A stretch of DNA of 64,000 bases from Paracoccus fistulariae (GTDB lineage: Bacteria; Pseudomonadota; Alphaproteobacteria; Rhodobacterales; Rhodobacteraceae). The translations under genes were made by a program, and so were the position numbers. Below, piece by piece: positions 10,449 to 18,911 of this stretch. Numbering within the stretch: position 1 is the stretch's first letter; each line of letters opens with the position of its first letter. Under the pieces are notes generated by a model. It saw only the letters and a list, made by a program, of their open reading frames with translations, was not told the origin of the DNA and ran no database searches. The DNA lies in the NCBI RefSeq assembly GCF_028553785.1, contig NZ_CP067136.1, forward strand, positions 2,664,501 through 2,728,500, read 5' to 3'.

Positions 10449-10897
10449 TGACTGTTCGTACCATTGATGCAGCGCGTTATCTTAGCATTCTTTCAGGATG
10501 GAAGCTGTCGAACCTACAAATGCAAAAGATTCTATATATGGCGGATATGAATTTTGTAGGTCAGACGCAGCAACGCCTGCTGGATGAGGATTTTGAGGCA
10601 TGGGATTATGGTCCGGTGCTGCCTTCACTTTATCACAAATGTAAAGCGTTTGGGGCAAAGCACGTCCCAGATGTTTTTTGGGGTGCGACAGACATATCCG
10701 GCACACCTGAGGGTAAGATGATCGAACTGGCTTGGAAAAATCTTAAGTCTGCATCGCCTGGTCAGCTTGTGGAGGCTACTCATTCAAGTCTGGGCGCTTG
10801 GATAACTCGATATGTTGCTGGTGCCAAGCAAATCAAGATTACTACGCAAGATATGATTGGCGAGTATGCAAGACGAACTGCCAAGACAGCAGCCTGA
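10448..10897 (+). CDS. Panacea (DUF4065/SocA-like) domain protein
   Basis: A 149-residue protein. Residues about 7-75 follow the Panacea pattern: the first helix RYLSIL, then LQMQKILYMADM, then the signature EAWDYGPVLPSLYHK. Panacea is established as a promiscuous antitoxin domain that neutralises many unrelated toxins, and Caulobacter SocA, a ClpXP adaptor for its toxin, has the same fold. The ATG at 10448 overlaps the previous stop and has GAGGTGGGGG upstream. The 3' end overlaps the next gene by 32 bases, the coupling typical of antitoxin-toxin pairs. Codon use is AT-rich compared with the host. Confidence 0.85.
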   Translation: MTVRTIDAARYLSILSGWKLSNLQMQKILYMADMNFVGQTQQRLLDEDFEAWDYGPVLPSLYHKCKAFGAKHVPDVFWGATDISGTPEGKMIELAWKNLKSASPGQLVEATHSSLGAWITRYVAGAKQIKITTQDMIGEYARRTAKTAA

Positions 10898-11228
10898 ATT
10901 TATTGGAGTACCTGACACGAAGGATGTCGTGTCAAGCGATGTTGCAGCCCTCTCGAACAATATAGCACGACTCGAAACAGAACTTGACGCCGAGCGTGAG
11001 CAACGCCTTGAAGAGCGCTTCCGATGGATCTGCGCTATGTCTTTGGTTCTTGACGTCTTGGCCGTTTCCGCGCTGGACGGCTCTTGGTTATTTGTGCCGA
11101 TTTTTATGCTGCAACTGATTGTTATGATCGGCTTCGCAAAAGCATACGGCGTTGACTGGGCGGAGCAGCTGATTGGGCAACTGCTGCACCATCTTTCACG
11201 GCAGGACTTGAACAAGCCAAAAGACTAA
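10866..11228 (+). CDS. coiled-coil, two-helix membrane protein (candidate toxin)
   Basis: A 120-residue protein in a frame overlapping the end of the Panacea gene. Residues about 25-55 are a charged heptad-like helix (NNIARLETELDAEREQRLEE). Two hydrophobic segments follow (around WICAMSLVLDVLAVSAL and LFVPIFMLQLIVMIGF), then an amphipathic C-terminus. The ATG at 10866 is preferred; a TTG at 10857 is possible. No known catalytic motif is present. Position next to a Panacea protein, small size and membrane helices make a membrane-acting toxin the leading guess, but this is inference. Confidence 0.7.
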   Translation: MQDELPRQQPEFIGVPDTKDVVSSDVAALSNNIARLETELDAEREQRLEERFRWICAMSLVLDVLAVSALDGSWLFVPIFMLQLIVMIGFAKAYGVDWAEQLIGQLLHHLSRQDLNKPKD

Positions 11229-11277
11229 AATGAACTTTTTGCTTGCTAAATGACTTCATGCGCCCTACATTGGGGGC

Positions 11278-12162
11278 ATGAACAAGTTGCCCCTTCATAA
11301 GCGCGTCATGATCCTCAACATGCTAGTTGAGGGTATGTCCATGCGCTCGATCAGCCGCACCGTTGGCGTTTCCATCAACACCGTAACCAAGCTGCTGGTT
11401 GAAGCTGGCGAAGCCTGCGCCGCATACCACGACGAGACTGTGCGAAACGTGAAGGCAAACCACATCCAGTGTGATGAAATCTGGTCCTTCTGCTATGCAA
11501 AGGACAAGAACGTCAAAGCCGCGAAGGCCGCTCCGGAAGGCGCTGGCGATGTGTGGACGTGGACGGCGATTGAACGCGACAGCAAGCTGATCCTGTCGTT
11601 TGAGGTTGGCGACCGTTCCAGCGCAACGGCCATCGAGTTCATGGACGATTTGCTCGCCCGTCTGGCCGATCGCGTTCAACTGACCACTGAGGGTCACAAG
11701 GCGTATCTGGAAGCCGTTGAGGGCGCGTTCGGTGGCGACATTGACTATGCCATGCTGGTGAAGCTGTATGGCGATCTTGGCGGCAAAACGGCAGAGCGTA
11801 AATATTCCCCTGCCGAGTGCATCGGGTCACGCAAGGAGCCGATCAGCGGATATCCGGTCAAAGAGATGGTCAGCACGTCACACGTTGAGCGCCAGAACCT
11901 GACGATGCGTATGGGGATGCGCCGGTTCACTCGCCTGACCAACGGTTTCAGCAAGAAGCTGGAAAACCACCTGCACATGCTGTCGCTGTATTTCGTGCAT
12001 TATAACTTCGTGCGTATCCACAAGAGCCTGAAAATGACCCCGGCCATGGCTGCTGGCGTCAGCGATACGTTGCACGATATGGAATGGATCGTCGGTCTGA
12101 TCGATGCCCGCGCGCCTGAGCCTGCGAAGCGCGGCCGTTACAGGAAAAGAAATTCAAACTGA
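11278..12162 (+). CDS. IS1-family transposase
   Basis: A 294-residue single-ORF DDE transposase. Residues about 8-45 form a helix-turn-helix (EGMSMRSISRTVGVSINTV). The catalytic core begins QCDEIWSF (Asp66) and ends with HVERQNLTMRMGMRRFTRLT (Glu204), the latter closely resembling the E. coli IS1 InsB segment. Between them the usual TTDGH motif reads TTEGH, so Asp138 is replaced by Glu (codon GAG at 11689-11691). The stop codon lies inside the right inverted repeat. The start is ATG 11278 with GGGGG close upstream. Confidence 0.92.
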   Translation: MNKLPLHKRVMILNMLVEGMSMRSISRTVGVSINTVTKLLVEAGEACAAYHDETVRNVKANHIQCDEIWSFCYAKDKNVKAAKAAPEGAGDVWTWTAIERDSKLILSFEVGDRSSATAIEFMDDLLARLADRVQLTTEGHKAYLEAVEGAFGGDIDYAMLVKLYGDLGGKTAERKYSPAECIGSRKEPISGYPVKEMVSTSHVERQNLTMRMGMRRFTRLTNGFSKKLENHLHMLSLYFVHYNFVRIHKSLKMTPAMAAGVSDTLHDMEWIVGLIDARAPEPAKRGRYRKRNSN

Positions 12163-12171
12163 GACACTACC
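12153..12171 (-). repeat. right terminal inverted repeat of the IS
   Basis: Inverted copy of 10022-10040 with 19 of 19 matches. It encodes the last residue and the stop codon of the transposase. Confidence 0.95.
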
Positions 12172-12180
12172 CCGCCGCGA
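12172..12180. repeat. 9-bp target site duplication, right copy
   Basis: CCGCCGCGA directly after the right inverted repeat, identical to 10013-10021. Confidence 0.93.
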
Positions 12181-12340
12181 AGCCCACTTTCCAAAAGCGT
12201 AATTTTCCTGTATGGCCGCCGCTATCTGTGACGTGACGCCCTTGCCCCGGGGCACATGCACAAGGATAGGGGCGGCGGCAATGGGGCCGCCATATGACAA
12301 GAGGCGACCGGAGGGCCGGATCGCACTCAGAGGAAATCAG

Positions 12341-14482
12341 ATGAAATTTGATGAAGTGAAGAAATCCATCCAGTGGGGGCAAGAGACCCTGACGCTGGAA
12401 ACGGGCAAGGTTGCCCGTCAGGCTGACGGTTCGGTTGTCGCCACTCTGGGCGAAACCAGCGTCATGGCCAACGTGACCTTCGCGAAAGAGCCGAAGCCGG
12501 GCCAGGACTTTTTCCCGCTGACGGTTCATTATCAGGAAAAATACTATGCGGCCGGCAAGATCCCCGGCGGCTTCTTCAAGCGCGAGGCGCGCCCGACCGA
12601 GAAAGAGACGCTGACCGCGCGTCTGATCGACCGTCCGTGCCGCCCGCTGTTTGCGCCGGGCTTCAAGAACGAAGTGCTGGTGATGTGCACCGTGCTGAGC
12701 CACGATCTGGTCAATGATCCCGATATCGTCGCGATGATCGCGGCCTCGGCCGCGCTGACCATTTCGGGCGTTCCCTTCATGGGTCCGATCGGCGCCGCGC
12801 GCGTCGGCTTTGCCGATGGCGAATATGTGTTGAACCCGGAAGTGGCTGACATGGATCAGCTGCGCAACAACCCGGAACAGCGTCTGGATCTGGTCGTCGC
12901 CGGCACCAAGGACGCCGTGATGATGGTCGAATCGGAAGCCTATGAGCTGACCGAGGAAGAGATGCTGGGCGCGGTGAAATTCGGGCATGAGCAGATGCAG
13001 CCGGTGATCGACCTGATCATCGATCTGGCCGAAGCCGCCGCGAAAGAGCCCTTTGACTTCCAGTCGCCCGATTACAGCGCACTCTTCGCCCGCGTCAAAG
13101 AGCTGGGCGAGGCTGATATGCGCGCCGCCTATGCCATCCTTGACAAGGGTGAGCGCCGCGACGCCATCGACGCCGCCAAGGACAAGATCGTCACTGGTCT
13201 GACCGAGGATGAACTGGCCGATGCCAATCTGGGCTCGGCGCTGAAAAAGCTGGAATCCTCGATCCTGCGTGGCGATGTGGTTGCCAATGGCAAGCGCATC
13301 GACGGCCGCGACACCAGCACGGTGCGCGCCATCGACAGCGAGGTTGGCGTGCTGCCCCGGACCCACGGTTCGGCGCTGTTCACCCGTGGCGAAACGCAGG
13401 CGCTGGTCGTGACCACGCTGGGCACCGGCGATGACGAACAGATCATCGACGCGCTGCATGGCAATTTCCGCTCGAACTTCCTGCTGCATTACAACTTCCC
13501 CCCCTATTCGGTGGGCGAGGTTGGCCGCGTGGGCAGCCCGGGTCGTCGCGAAATCGGCCATGGCAAGCTGGCATGGCGCGCGCTGCAGGCCGTTCTGCCT
13601 GCCGCGACCGACTTCCCCTATACCATCCGCGTCGTCTCCGAGATCACCGAATCCAACGGCTCGTCCTCGATGGCCTCGGTTTGCGGTGGTTCGCTGTCGA
13701 TGATGGATGCAGGCGTTCCGCTGAAAGCGCCGGTCGCGGGCGTGGCCATGGGCCTGATCCTGGAAGATGACGGCAAATATGCGGTCCTGACCGACATTCT
13801 GGGTGACGAAGATCACCTGGGTGACATGGACTTCAAGGTTGCGGGTACCGCCGAGGGCATCACCAGCCTGCAAATGGACATCAAGGTTGCCGGTATCACC
13901 CCGGAAATCATGCAGCAGGCCTTGGCGCAGGCCAAGGATGGCCGTCTGCATATCCTGGATGAGATGTCCAAGGCGATCAGCGAAGCGGGTTCCTTCTCGG
14001 CCCATGCGCCGCGGATTGAGACCATGCAGATCCCGACCGACAAGATCCGTGAAGTGATCGGCTCGGGCGGCAAGGTCATCCGCGAAATCGTGGAAACCTC
14101 GGGCGCCAAGGTCGATATCAACGACGACGGCACGATCAAGATCGCCTCGGCCAATGGCGATGCGATCCAGAAGGCCTATGACATGATCTATTCGATCGTG
14201 GCCGAGCCGGAAGAGGGCAAGATCTATACCGGCAAGGTCGTCAAGCTGGTCGATTTCGGCGCTTTCGTGAACTTCTTCGGCAAGCGCGATGGCCTGGTCC
14301 ATGTCAGCCAGATCGCCAACAAGCGTCTGGGCCATCCCTCGGAAGTCCTGAAAGAGGGCCAGGAGGTCAAGGTCAAGCTGCTGGGCTTCGACGATCGCGG
14401 CAAGGTGCGCCTTGGCATGAAGATGGTCGATCAGGACAGCGGCGAAGAGATCGTTGAAAGCAAGGAAGAAACCGACGCATAG
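12341..14482 (+). CDS. pnp: polyribonucleotide nucleotidyltransferase (PNPase)
   Basis: Phosphorolytic 3'-5' exoribonuclease of the RNA degradosome, 713 residues, full length. Two RNase PH domains are visible. The first starts at the N-terminus with [21 protein letters not shown] at about residues 50-70. The second includes GRRDxxxR-type and [13 protein letters not shown] motifs. A KH domain follows ([15 protein letters not shown]), then an S1 domain ([16 protein letters not shown]). The ATG at 12341 has AGAGGAAA upstream; the open frame from 12212 is upstream noise. The IS ends 169 bases upstream, so its own promoter must fit in that gap or the IS supplies one. Confidence 0.97.
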   Translation: MKFDEVKKSIQWGQETLTLETGKVARQADGSVVATLGETSVMANVTFAKEPKPGQDFFPLTVHYQEKYYAAGKIPGGFFKREARPTEKETLTARLIDRPCRPLFAPGFKNEVLVMCTVLSHDLVNDPDIVAMIAASAALTISGVPFMGPIGAARVGFADGEYVLNPEVADMDQLRNNPEQRLDLVVAGTKDAVMMVESEAYELTEEEMLGAVKFGHEQMQPVIDLIIDLAEAAAKEPFDFQSPDYSALFARVKELGEADMRAAYAILDKGERRDAIDAAKDKIVTGLTEDELADANLGSALKKLESSILRGDVVANGKRIDGRDTSTVRAIDSEVGVLPRTHGSALFTRGETQALVVTTLGTGDDEQIIDALHGNFRSNFLLHYNFPPYSVGEVGRVGSPGRREIGHGKLAWRALQAVLPAATDFPYTIRVVSEITESNGSSSMASVCGGSLSMMDAGVPLKAPVAGVAMGLILEDDGKYAVLTDILGDEDHLGDMDFKVAGTAEGITSLQMDIKVAGITPEIMQQALAQAKDGRLHILDEMSKAISEAGSFSAHAPRIETMQIPTDKIREVIGSGGKVIREIVETSGAKVDINDDGTIKIASANGDAIQKAYDMIYSIVAEPEEGKIYTGKVVKLVDFGAFVNFFGKRDGLVHVSQIANKRLGHPSEVLKEGQEVKVKLLGFDDRGKVRLGMKMVDQDSGEEIVESKEETDA

Positions 14483-14504
14483 GCGTTCTTTCTCCGAGAC
14501 AGGA

Positions 14505-14535
14505 AAGGGCTGCGGAACCTCCGCGGCCCTTTTTT
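14505..14535 (+). terminator. Rho-independent terminator of pnp
   Basis: 10-bp stem AGGGCTGCGG (14506-14515) with CCGCGGCCCT (14521-14530, one G-U pair), loop AACCT, and a run of T. Confidence 0.9.
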
Positions 14536-14614
14536 ATTGGTCTTTACGCGCGGTCAAGTTTTGGGAGACGGAATTTTCAATGTTAGGATTTCGCCATTCA
14601 AGGGAGGAAATCAC

Positions 14615-15637
14615 ATGCGTTCAAGAATATTCGGGGCGGTCTCTGCCGCCGCCCTATCGGTTTTGATGGCGGGTCAGGCCGCTGCGGCAACGATAGCGGA
14701 TGCCTATTCCAGCTATTGGGCACTGGGCGACAGCCTGTCGGATAATGGCAACCTATCCTTTCTGGCCTATGCGGTCGGGACGGAATTCAACTATACCGAT
14801 CAGACCGGCACCAACAGCTATTACACGGGCCGCTTCACCAATGGTCGGACATGGGCGGAATATGTGGCCGACGATTTTACGGCTGCCGGGAAAGCCACGG
14901 GCAATCTGGCCTATGGCGGGTCCGAGGCGCTGGAGCCGGATGTCTTCTGGGATCTGACACCGGGTCTGGACTATCAGCGCAAGAAGCTGCTGAACGAAAA
15001 CAGATCCGATTTCGGGACCAATCCGCTGGTGTCCATCGTGATGGGCGCAAATGATCTGCTGCAGGCGATGGGCGACAGCGATATCCTTGATGTCGCCGTT
15101 CGGGCTGCGAACAAGATCACCAGCACGGCCCGCACGCTGGCCAACAACGGGGTCAGCGATTTCCTGATCGCCAACCTGCCGGATTTCTCGACGATCCCGC
15201 GCTATAACCTGTTTCAGACATCGCTGAAATCGACGGCGAAGGCCGCGACCGACGCGTTCAACGCGCAGCTTTACAGCAATATCCTGGGCATGCGGGCCGA
15301 TGGGCTGAACGTCGCGACGCTGGATCTGCACGGCATTCTGGCCGATCTTCAGGCTGACCCGGCCTCTTATGGGCTGACCGACGCCGTCCGCCCCTGCCTC
15401 TATCCAAGCCAGGCAGAGGCCAGCGCGAACGGAGACGCGCAATCCTGCAGCGATTCCGAGTCGCTCAGCCGCCTGTTCTTTGACGACGTGCATCCAAGCG
15501 CACGGATCCATGAGGCTTTTGGCGATGCCGTCCGCGAGGCGCTGGCGCCTGCGCCCGTCCCCTTGCCCGCAAGCCTGCCCCTGATGCTGGGCGGCGTGGC
15601 GATCCTTGGCTTCATGCGGCGCAAGCTGGTGGCCTAA
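14615..15637 (+). CDS. SGNH/GDSL hydrolase with VPLPA-CTERM sorting tail
   Basis: A 340-residue secreted esterase/lipase-like protein. After a signal peptide ending near AAAATIA come block I ALGDSLSDNGN with the nucleophile Ser, block III VMGANDLL, and block V FDDVHPSARIH with the catalytic Asp-His. The C-terminus PVPLPASLPLMLGG plus a hydrophobic helix and RRK is a VPLPA-CTERM anchor, processed by an exosortase-type system in alphaproteobacteria. AGGGAGGAAA precedes the ATG at 14615; an upstream in-frame ATG at 14537 would hide the signal peptide. Probably displayed on or released from the cell surface. Substrate unknown. Confidence 0.9.
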   Translation: MRSRIFGAVSAAALSVLMAGQAAAATIADAYSSYWALGDSLSDNGNLSFLAYAVGTEFNYTDQTGTNSYYTGRFTNGRTWAEYVADDFTAAGKATGNLAYGGSEALEPDVFWDLTPGLDYQRKKLLNENRSDFGTNPLVSIVMGANDLLQAMGDSDILDVAVRAANKITSTARTLANNGVSDFLIANLPDFSTIPRYNLFQTSLKSTAKAATDAFNAQLYSNILGMRADGLNVATLDLHGILADLQADPASYGLTDAVRPCLYPSQAEASANGDAQSCSDSESLSRLFFDDVHPSARIHEAFGDAVREALAPAPVPLPASLPLMLGGVAILGFMRRKLVA

Positions 15638-15660
15638 GCGTTGATCCGATGGCATATTCG

Positions 15661-15692
15661 GGCGGCCATGTCGGCTGGCATGGCCGCCTTTT
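15661..15692 (+). terminator. Rho-independent terminator
   Basis: Perfect 10-bp stem GGCGGCCATG/CATGGCCGCC with an 8-base loop and TTTT. It ends the SGNH hydrolase transcript. Confidence 0.85.
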
Positions 15693-15710
15693 ATGACCAG
15701 GGATGATCTG

Positions 15711-16445
15711 ATGCAGAGATGGCCGATCTTCGTATTGACGCTGCCCGGCGATGAAGAGCGGCGCGCACCGCTACTTCGCCGCCTTGACGGGTTCGGCCTT
15801 GATTACGAGTTGTTCATGGGGGTCGATGGCCGGGCGGGATTGCCTGACGACTATCGCGGCATGGTCGATCCGGATGCGGCGCGCGACAGGCTGGGTTACA
15901 GCATGACGGATGGCGAATTCGCCTGCGCGCTGTCCCACAGGGCCATCTATGCAAGGCTGTGCGACGATAATCTGCCGGGTGCGATTATTCTGGAGGACGA
16001 TGCACAACTGGCCGATGGCTTTGCGGATTTCATCCGCTCTGACTGCTATCAGAAACTGCCCATGACGCTGATCGACTATGCGTTCGGGCGGGCGCTTCCC
16101 CTGCTGCGGCATCGGCCGACAGGTGGACAGCCCTGGGTCTTGCGGCGGGCGGTGCAGGGCACCGTGACGACGGCTTACACCCTGCGTCAGGATGCGGCCC
16201 GCAGGCTTCTGGATGCCACAACCCCCGTCAGCCATCCGGCGGATTGGCCGGTCGATCTGTTCCAGGTCGGCGCCTGGATGTGCGTGCCGCGCCTTGCATG
16301 GCACGACGCGCCGGGTCAAAGAGTGTCGCATCTGGACAAAGAGCGACAGTCGGACAAGGTTCCGAAACGACAACAGCGCGGCTTCTGGGGCACTATCCGG
16401 TCACGGATATCGGTGCGGGTCGGACGAGCGAAGGGGCAAAGATGA
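15711..16445 (+). CDS. glycosyltransferase family 25 protein
   Basis: A 244-residue protein of the LPS-type glycosyltransferase 25 family. The N-terminus PIFVLTLPGDEERRAPLLRR, the MGVDGR segment and the acidic motif IILEDDAQL (metal and nucleotide-sugar binding) are typical. I prefer the ATG at 15711, which has AGGGA upstream. The in-frame ATG at 15693 touches the terminator T run and could not have a ribosome site on a transcript starting after it. First gene of a three-gene operon, overlapping the next by 4 bases (ATGA). Acts at the cytoplasmic side of the inner membrane on a surface glycan; acceptor unknown. Confidence 0.85.
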   Translation: MQRWPIFVLTLPGDEERRAPLLRRLDGFGLDYELFMGVDGRAGLPDDYRGMVDPDAARDRLGYSMTDGEFACALSHRAIYARLCDDNLPGAIILEDDAQLADGFADFIRSDCYQKLPMTLIDYAFGRALPLLRHRPTGGQPWVLRRAVQGTVTTAYTLRQDAARRLLDATTPVSHPADWPVDLFQVGAWMCVPRLAWHDAPGQRVSHLDKERQSDKVPKRQQRGFWGTIRSRISVRVGRAKGQR

Positions 16446-17221
16446 CTGAGACAGTTCATATCCTGACGATGAAATGGGGCACGCTTTACAGCGCCGATGA
16501 TGTAAACCGGCTGGCCGCTCAGGTGCGGCGTCACCTGCCCTTGCCGCATCGCTTCATCTGTTTCACCGACGACGCCTCGGGGCTGGATGAGCGGATCGAG
16601 GCGCTGCCGCTGCCCGAACTGGGCCTGCCCAGCGGCCATGGCGACACGCGCTGGCGAAAGCTGGGCGTCTTTCGCCGCGATCTGGCGGGGCTGTCCGGCA
16701 CGGCGCTGTTTCTGGATATCGACCTTGTGGTCGTGGATGATCTGACCCCGTTCTTCGACCTGCCGGGCGATTTCCATATCATCCGCGACGACGATCTGTT
16801 CCGCGCAAAGCCCCTTCGCAAGATCAACCCCGAACGGGACAAGTTCCTGCATGGCGTCGGCAATTCCAGCGTCTTCCGCTTCGAGATCGGGCAGCACGGC
16901 TATATCCTTGACGCCTATCTGGCCGACCCTTCGGCCGCGACCGAGAATTACGAGATCAGTCAGCAGTTTCAATCCACGCAACTGGCAAAGCATGGCAACC
17001 TGCATTACTGGCCGCGCGGCTGGTGTGTCAGCTTCAAGAATGACTGCGTGCCGCGCAATTTCGCCAGCTATTTCCGGGATCCGACCCTGCCCGAGGGGGC
17101 AAAGATCGTGCTGTTCGCGGGCGCGCCGAAAATGGCCGATGTGTTTTCGGGTCGCGGGCATAAATGGTATCGCCGCATCGGCAATATCGACTGGCTGCGC
17201 CGCGCATGGGAAAGCCCGTGA
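16442..17221 (+). CDS. glycosyltransferase-like protein
   Basis: A 259-residue protein. It shows an N-terminal nucleotide-sugar fold with FICFTDDASGLD, a DxD-like motif in ALFLDIDLVVVDDL (residues about 95-110), and the stretch NSSVFRF. This resembles the GT-A fold family of uncharacterised transferases that act on surface glycans. The ATG overlaps the previous stop by 4 bases; the next gene begins at a GTG overlapping this stop. Sugar and acceptor unknown. Confidence 0.75.
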   Translation: MTETVHILTMKWGTLYSADDVNRLAAQVRRHLPLPHRFICFTDDASGLDERIEALPLPELGLPSGHGDTRWRKLGVFRRDLAGLSGTALFLDIDLVVVDDLTPFFDLPGDFHIIRDDDLFRAKPLRKINPERDKFLHGVGNSSVFRFEIGQHGYILDAYLADPSAATENYEISQQFQSTQLAKHGNLHYWPRGWCVSFKNDCVPRNFASYFRDPTLPEGAKIVLFAGAPKMADVFSGRGHKWYRRIGNIDWLRRAWESP

Positions 17222-18054
17222 TTTCGGACCTGTTTCGTCAGTTCAAGCATCGCCGCCGTCTGGCCCGGGCGCGGGCAGAGCTTCAGAGTCGCGATCTGGC
17301 GCAGGGGCGGGCGCATGGCCTGCCTGCGCCGTTGATCGTGTCCGTGACCAGCTATGCTGCGCGGTTCGGGACGCTGGCTTTGACGCTGCGCGGTCTTCTG
17401 GGACAAAGCGTCCGGCCCGATCGGGTCATTTTGTGGCTGGCTCAAAACGATCTTTCCAGCCTGCCAGCTGAGGTGAGGGCGCTGGAGGCACATGGCTTGC
17501 AGGTGCAGCCTTGCCCGGACTGGCGATCCTACAAGAAGATCGTTCCGGCGCTGCTGGAACATGGTGACAGCTATATCGTGACGGCGGATGATGATGTGTA
17601 TTATCCGCATGACTGGCTGGAAGGGCTGGTGCTGGCCGCACGATCCGGCGCGCAGGTGGCCTGCCATCGCGCGCATCGGGTGACGCTGGACGCTGCTGGT
17701 CTGCCGCGTCCCTATGGCGAGTGGGACCACAACATCACCACGCCCGACAGATCGCCGCTGGTCTTTCTGACCGGGGTGTCGGGGGTGATCTATGCGCCCG
17801 GCGCGCTGCATCCCGATGTGACCAATGCCGATCTCTTCACCCGGCTGGCGCCACGTTCCGATGATGTCTGGCTGTATTGGATGCATCGCCTGAACGGGGT
17901 CGAGGCGCAGAAGATCGGCGGCAAGGCGCGGATTCTGGAATGGGAAGGCAGTCAGGCCCAAAGCCTGCGATCCGAAAACCTGCATGGGACCGGCAATGAT
18001 CAGGCCATCGCGGCGATGCTGGGTCACTATGGCTGGCCGGGGCGGGCGGAATGA
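17218..18054 (+). CDS. glycosyltransferase-like protein, third gene of operon
   Basis: A 278-residue protein with VSVTSYAARFGTLALTLRGLL, a pattern shared by a family of bacterial glycosyltransferases, and the acidic motif YIVTADDDVYYP, equivalent to a metal-binding DxD. I choose the GTG at 17218: it makes a GTGA overlap with the preceding stop and has GGGAA five bases away. The ATG at 17206 lacks a ribosome site. Ends at a strong hairpin shared with the convergent peroxiredoxin gene. Confidence 0.72.
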   Translation: MISDLFRQFKHRRRLARARAELQSRDLAQGRAHGLPAPLIVSVTSYAARFGTLALTLRGLLGQSVRPDRVILWLAQNDLSSLPAEVRALEAHGLQVQPCPDWRSYKKIVPALLEHGDSYIVTADDDVYYPHDWLEGLVLAARSGAQVACHRAHRVTLDAAGLPRPYGEWDHNITTPDRSPLVFLTGVSGVIYAPGALHPDVTNADLFTRLAPRSDDVWLYWMHRLNGVEAQKIGGKARILEWEGSQAQSLRSENLHGTGNDQAIAAMLGHYGWPGRAE

Positions 18055-18056
18055 GA

Positions 18057-18080
18057 AAGCCCCGGCACGGGCCGGGGCTT
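18057..18080. terminator. bidirectional hairpin between operon and peroxiredoxin gene
   Basis: Perfect 10-bp stem AAGCCCCGGC/GCCGGGGCTT with loop ACGG, placed between two convergent genes. U-tracts on both sides are short, so efficiency is uncertain. Confidence 0.6.
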
Positions 18081-18090
18081 AAAGCGTCGA

Positions 18091-18747
18091 TCAGGCCGGA
18101 TCCTTGGCAAAGCGCAGATAGGGCAGCTTGATATCCAGCGCGCCATATTTCTCTTCTGCGGCCTTGTCATCCAGTGCCAGCGCCACGATTACATCCTGAC
18201 CCGGCACCCAGTTGGCAGGCGTCGCCAGCGGTGCGCCATCGGTCTTGCGCACGGCGTCCAGCGCCCGCAGAATCTCGGCAAAGTTCCGGCCGACGGACAT
18301 CGGATAGGTCATGGTCAGCCGCACCTTCTTGTCCGGTCCGATGATAAAGACGGTACGGACGGTCGCGGAATGCTGCGGCGTGCGGCCTTCGCCGGGCAGA
18401 TAGTAATCCGCAGGCAGCATGTCATAGGCTTTGGACACGACCAGCTCCCGATCGTCGATCATCGGGAAATTGGCGGGCGAACCGGCGACCTTCTCGATAT
18501 CGCTTTTCCATTTGCCGTGATCCTCGACCGAATCGACCGACACGCCGATGACCTTGGTGCCGCGCTTTTCGAATTCCGGGATCAGCTGCGCAACCGCGCC
18601 GAATTCGGTGGTGCAGACGGGTGTGAAATCGCGCGGATGGCTGAACAGAATGGCATAATCGCCGCCCAGCCAGTCGTGAAAGTGAATCTTACCCTCGGTC
18701 GAATCGGCTGTGAAATCCGGTGCCACATCGTTGATGCGCAAAGACAT
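18091..18747 (-). CDS. 1-Cys peroxiredoxin (Prx6 type)
   Basis: Cytoplasmic thiol peroxidase reducing H2O2 and alkyl hydroperoxides. In the 218-residue protein the peroxidatic site is FTPVCTTEFG (Cys45). The long C-terminal arm with LTMTYPMSVGRNF and LPYLRF is typical of the Prx6 subgroup. The only other feature needed, Arg in the VRTVFIIGPD region, is present. AAAGGA precedes ATG 18747; the 26 codons upstream are not part of the family. Divergent from the aldehyde dehydrogenase. Confidence 0.94.
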   Translation of the reverse strand: MSLRINDVAPDFTADSTEGKIHFHDWLGGDYAILFSHPRDFTPVCTTEFGAVAQLIPEFEKRGTKVIGVSVDSVEDHGKWKSDIEKVAGSPANFPMIDDRELVVSKAYDMLPADYYLPGEGRTPQHSATVRTVFIIGPDKKVRLTMTYPMSVGRNFAEILRALDAVRKTDGAPLATPANWVPGQDVIVALALDDKAAEEKYGALDIKLPYLRFAKDPA

Positions 18748-18911
18748 GGTGCATCCTTTCGGTTGGTTGCGTCGCCGCCAACATAAGACCGGCCTGCCAA
18801 ATTGCCAGCCCCTTCGTCGGCGCATCGAGCCGCAGTTTCGCCGGATATTTTCAGCTTGCGTCGCCCTTCACGCCGCATCACCCTGTCGGCAAGCTGAACA
18901 TGGAGGACGCG

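Larger units (their letters stand above)
10022..12171 (+). mobile_element. complete IS1-family-like element with three passenger genes
   Basis: The element is 2,150 bp. Its ends are 19-bp perfect inverted repeats (10022-10040 and 12153-12171), flanked by a perfect 9-bp duplication as expected for IS1-type transposition. Single-ORF members of this family are usually only about 1 kb (my recollection). Here the transposase gene fills the last 0.9 kb, and 1.2 kb upstream carries three codirectional non-transposase genes. The second and third passengers use visibly more A/T than the host. The intact ends and duplication show that the whole unit moved together. Confidence 0.92.

Noticed and set aside
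12212..12340. 43-codon upstream extension of pnp
   Set aside because: The family start is [12 protein letters not shown] at 12341 with a ribosome site; the extension would be unrelated to PNPase.
12167..14335. Long frame opposite pnp
   Set aside because: Same effect; pnp has all its domains, and the antisense product has no recognisable motif.
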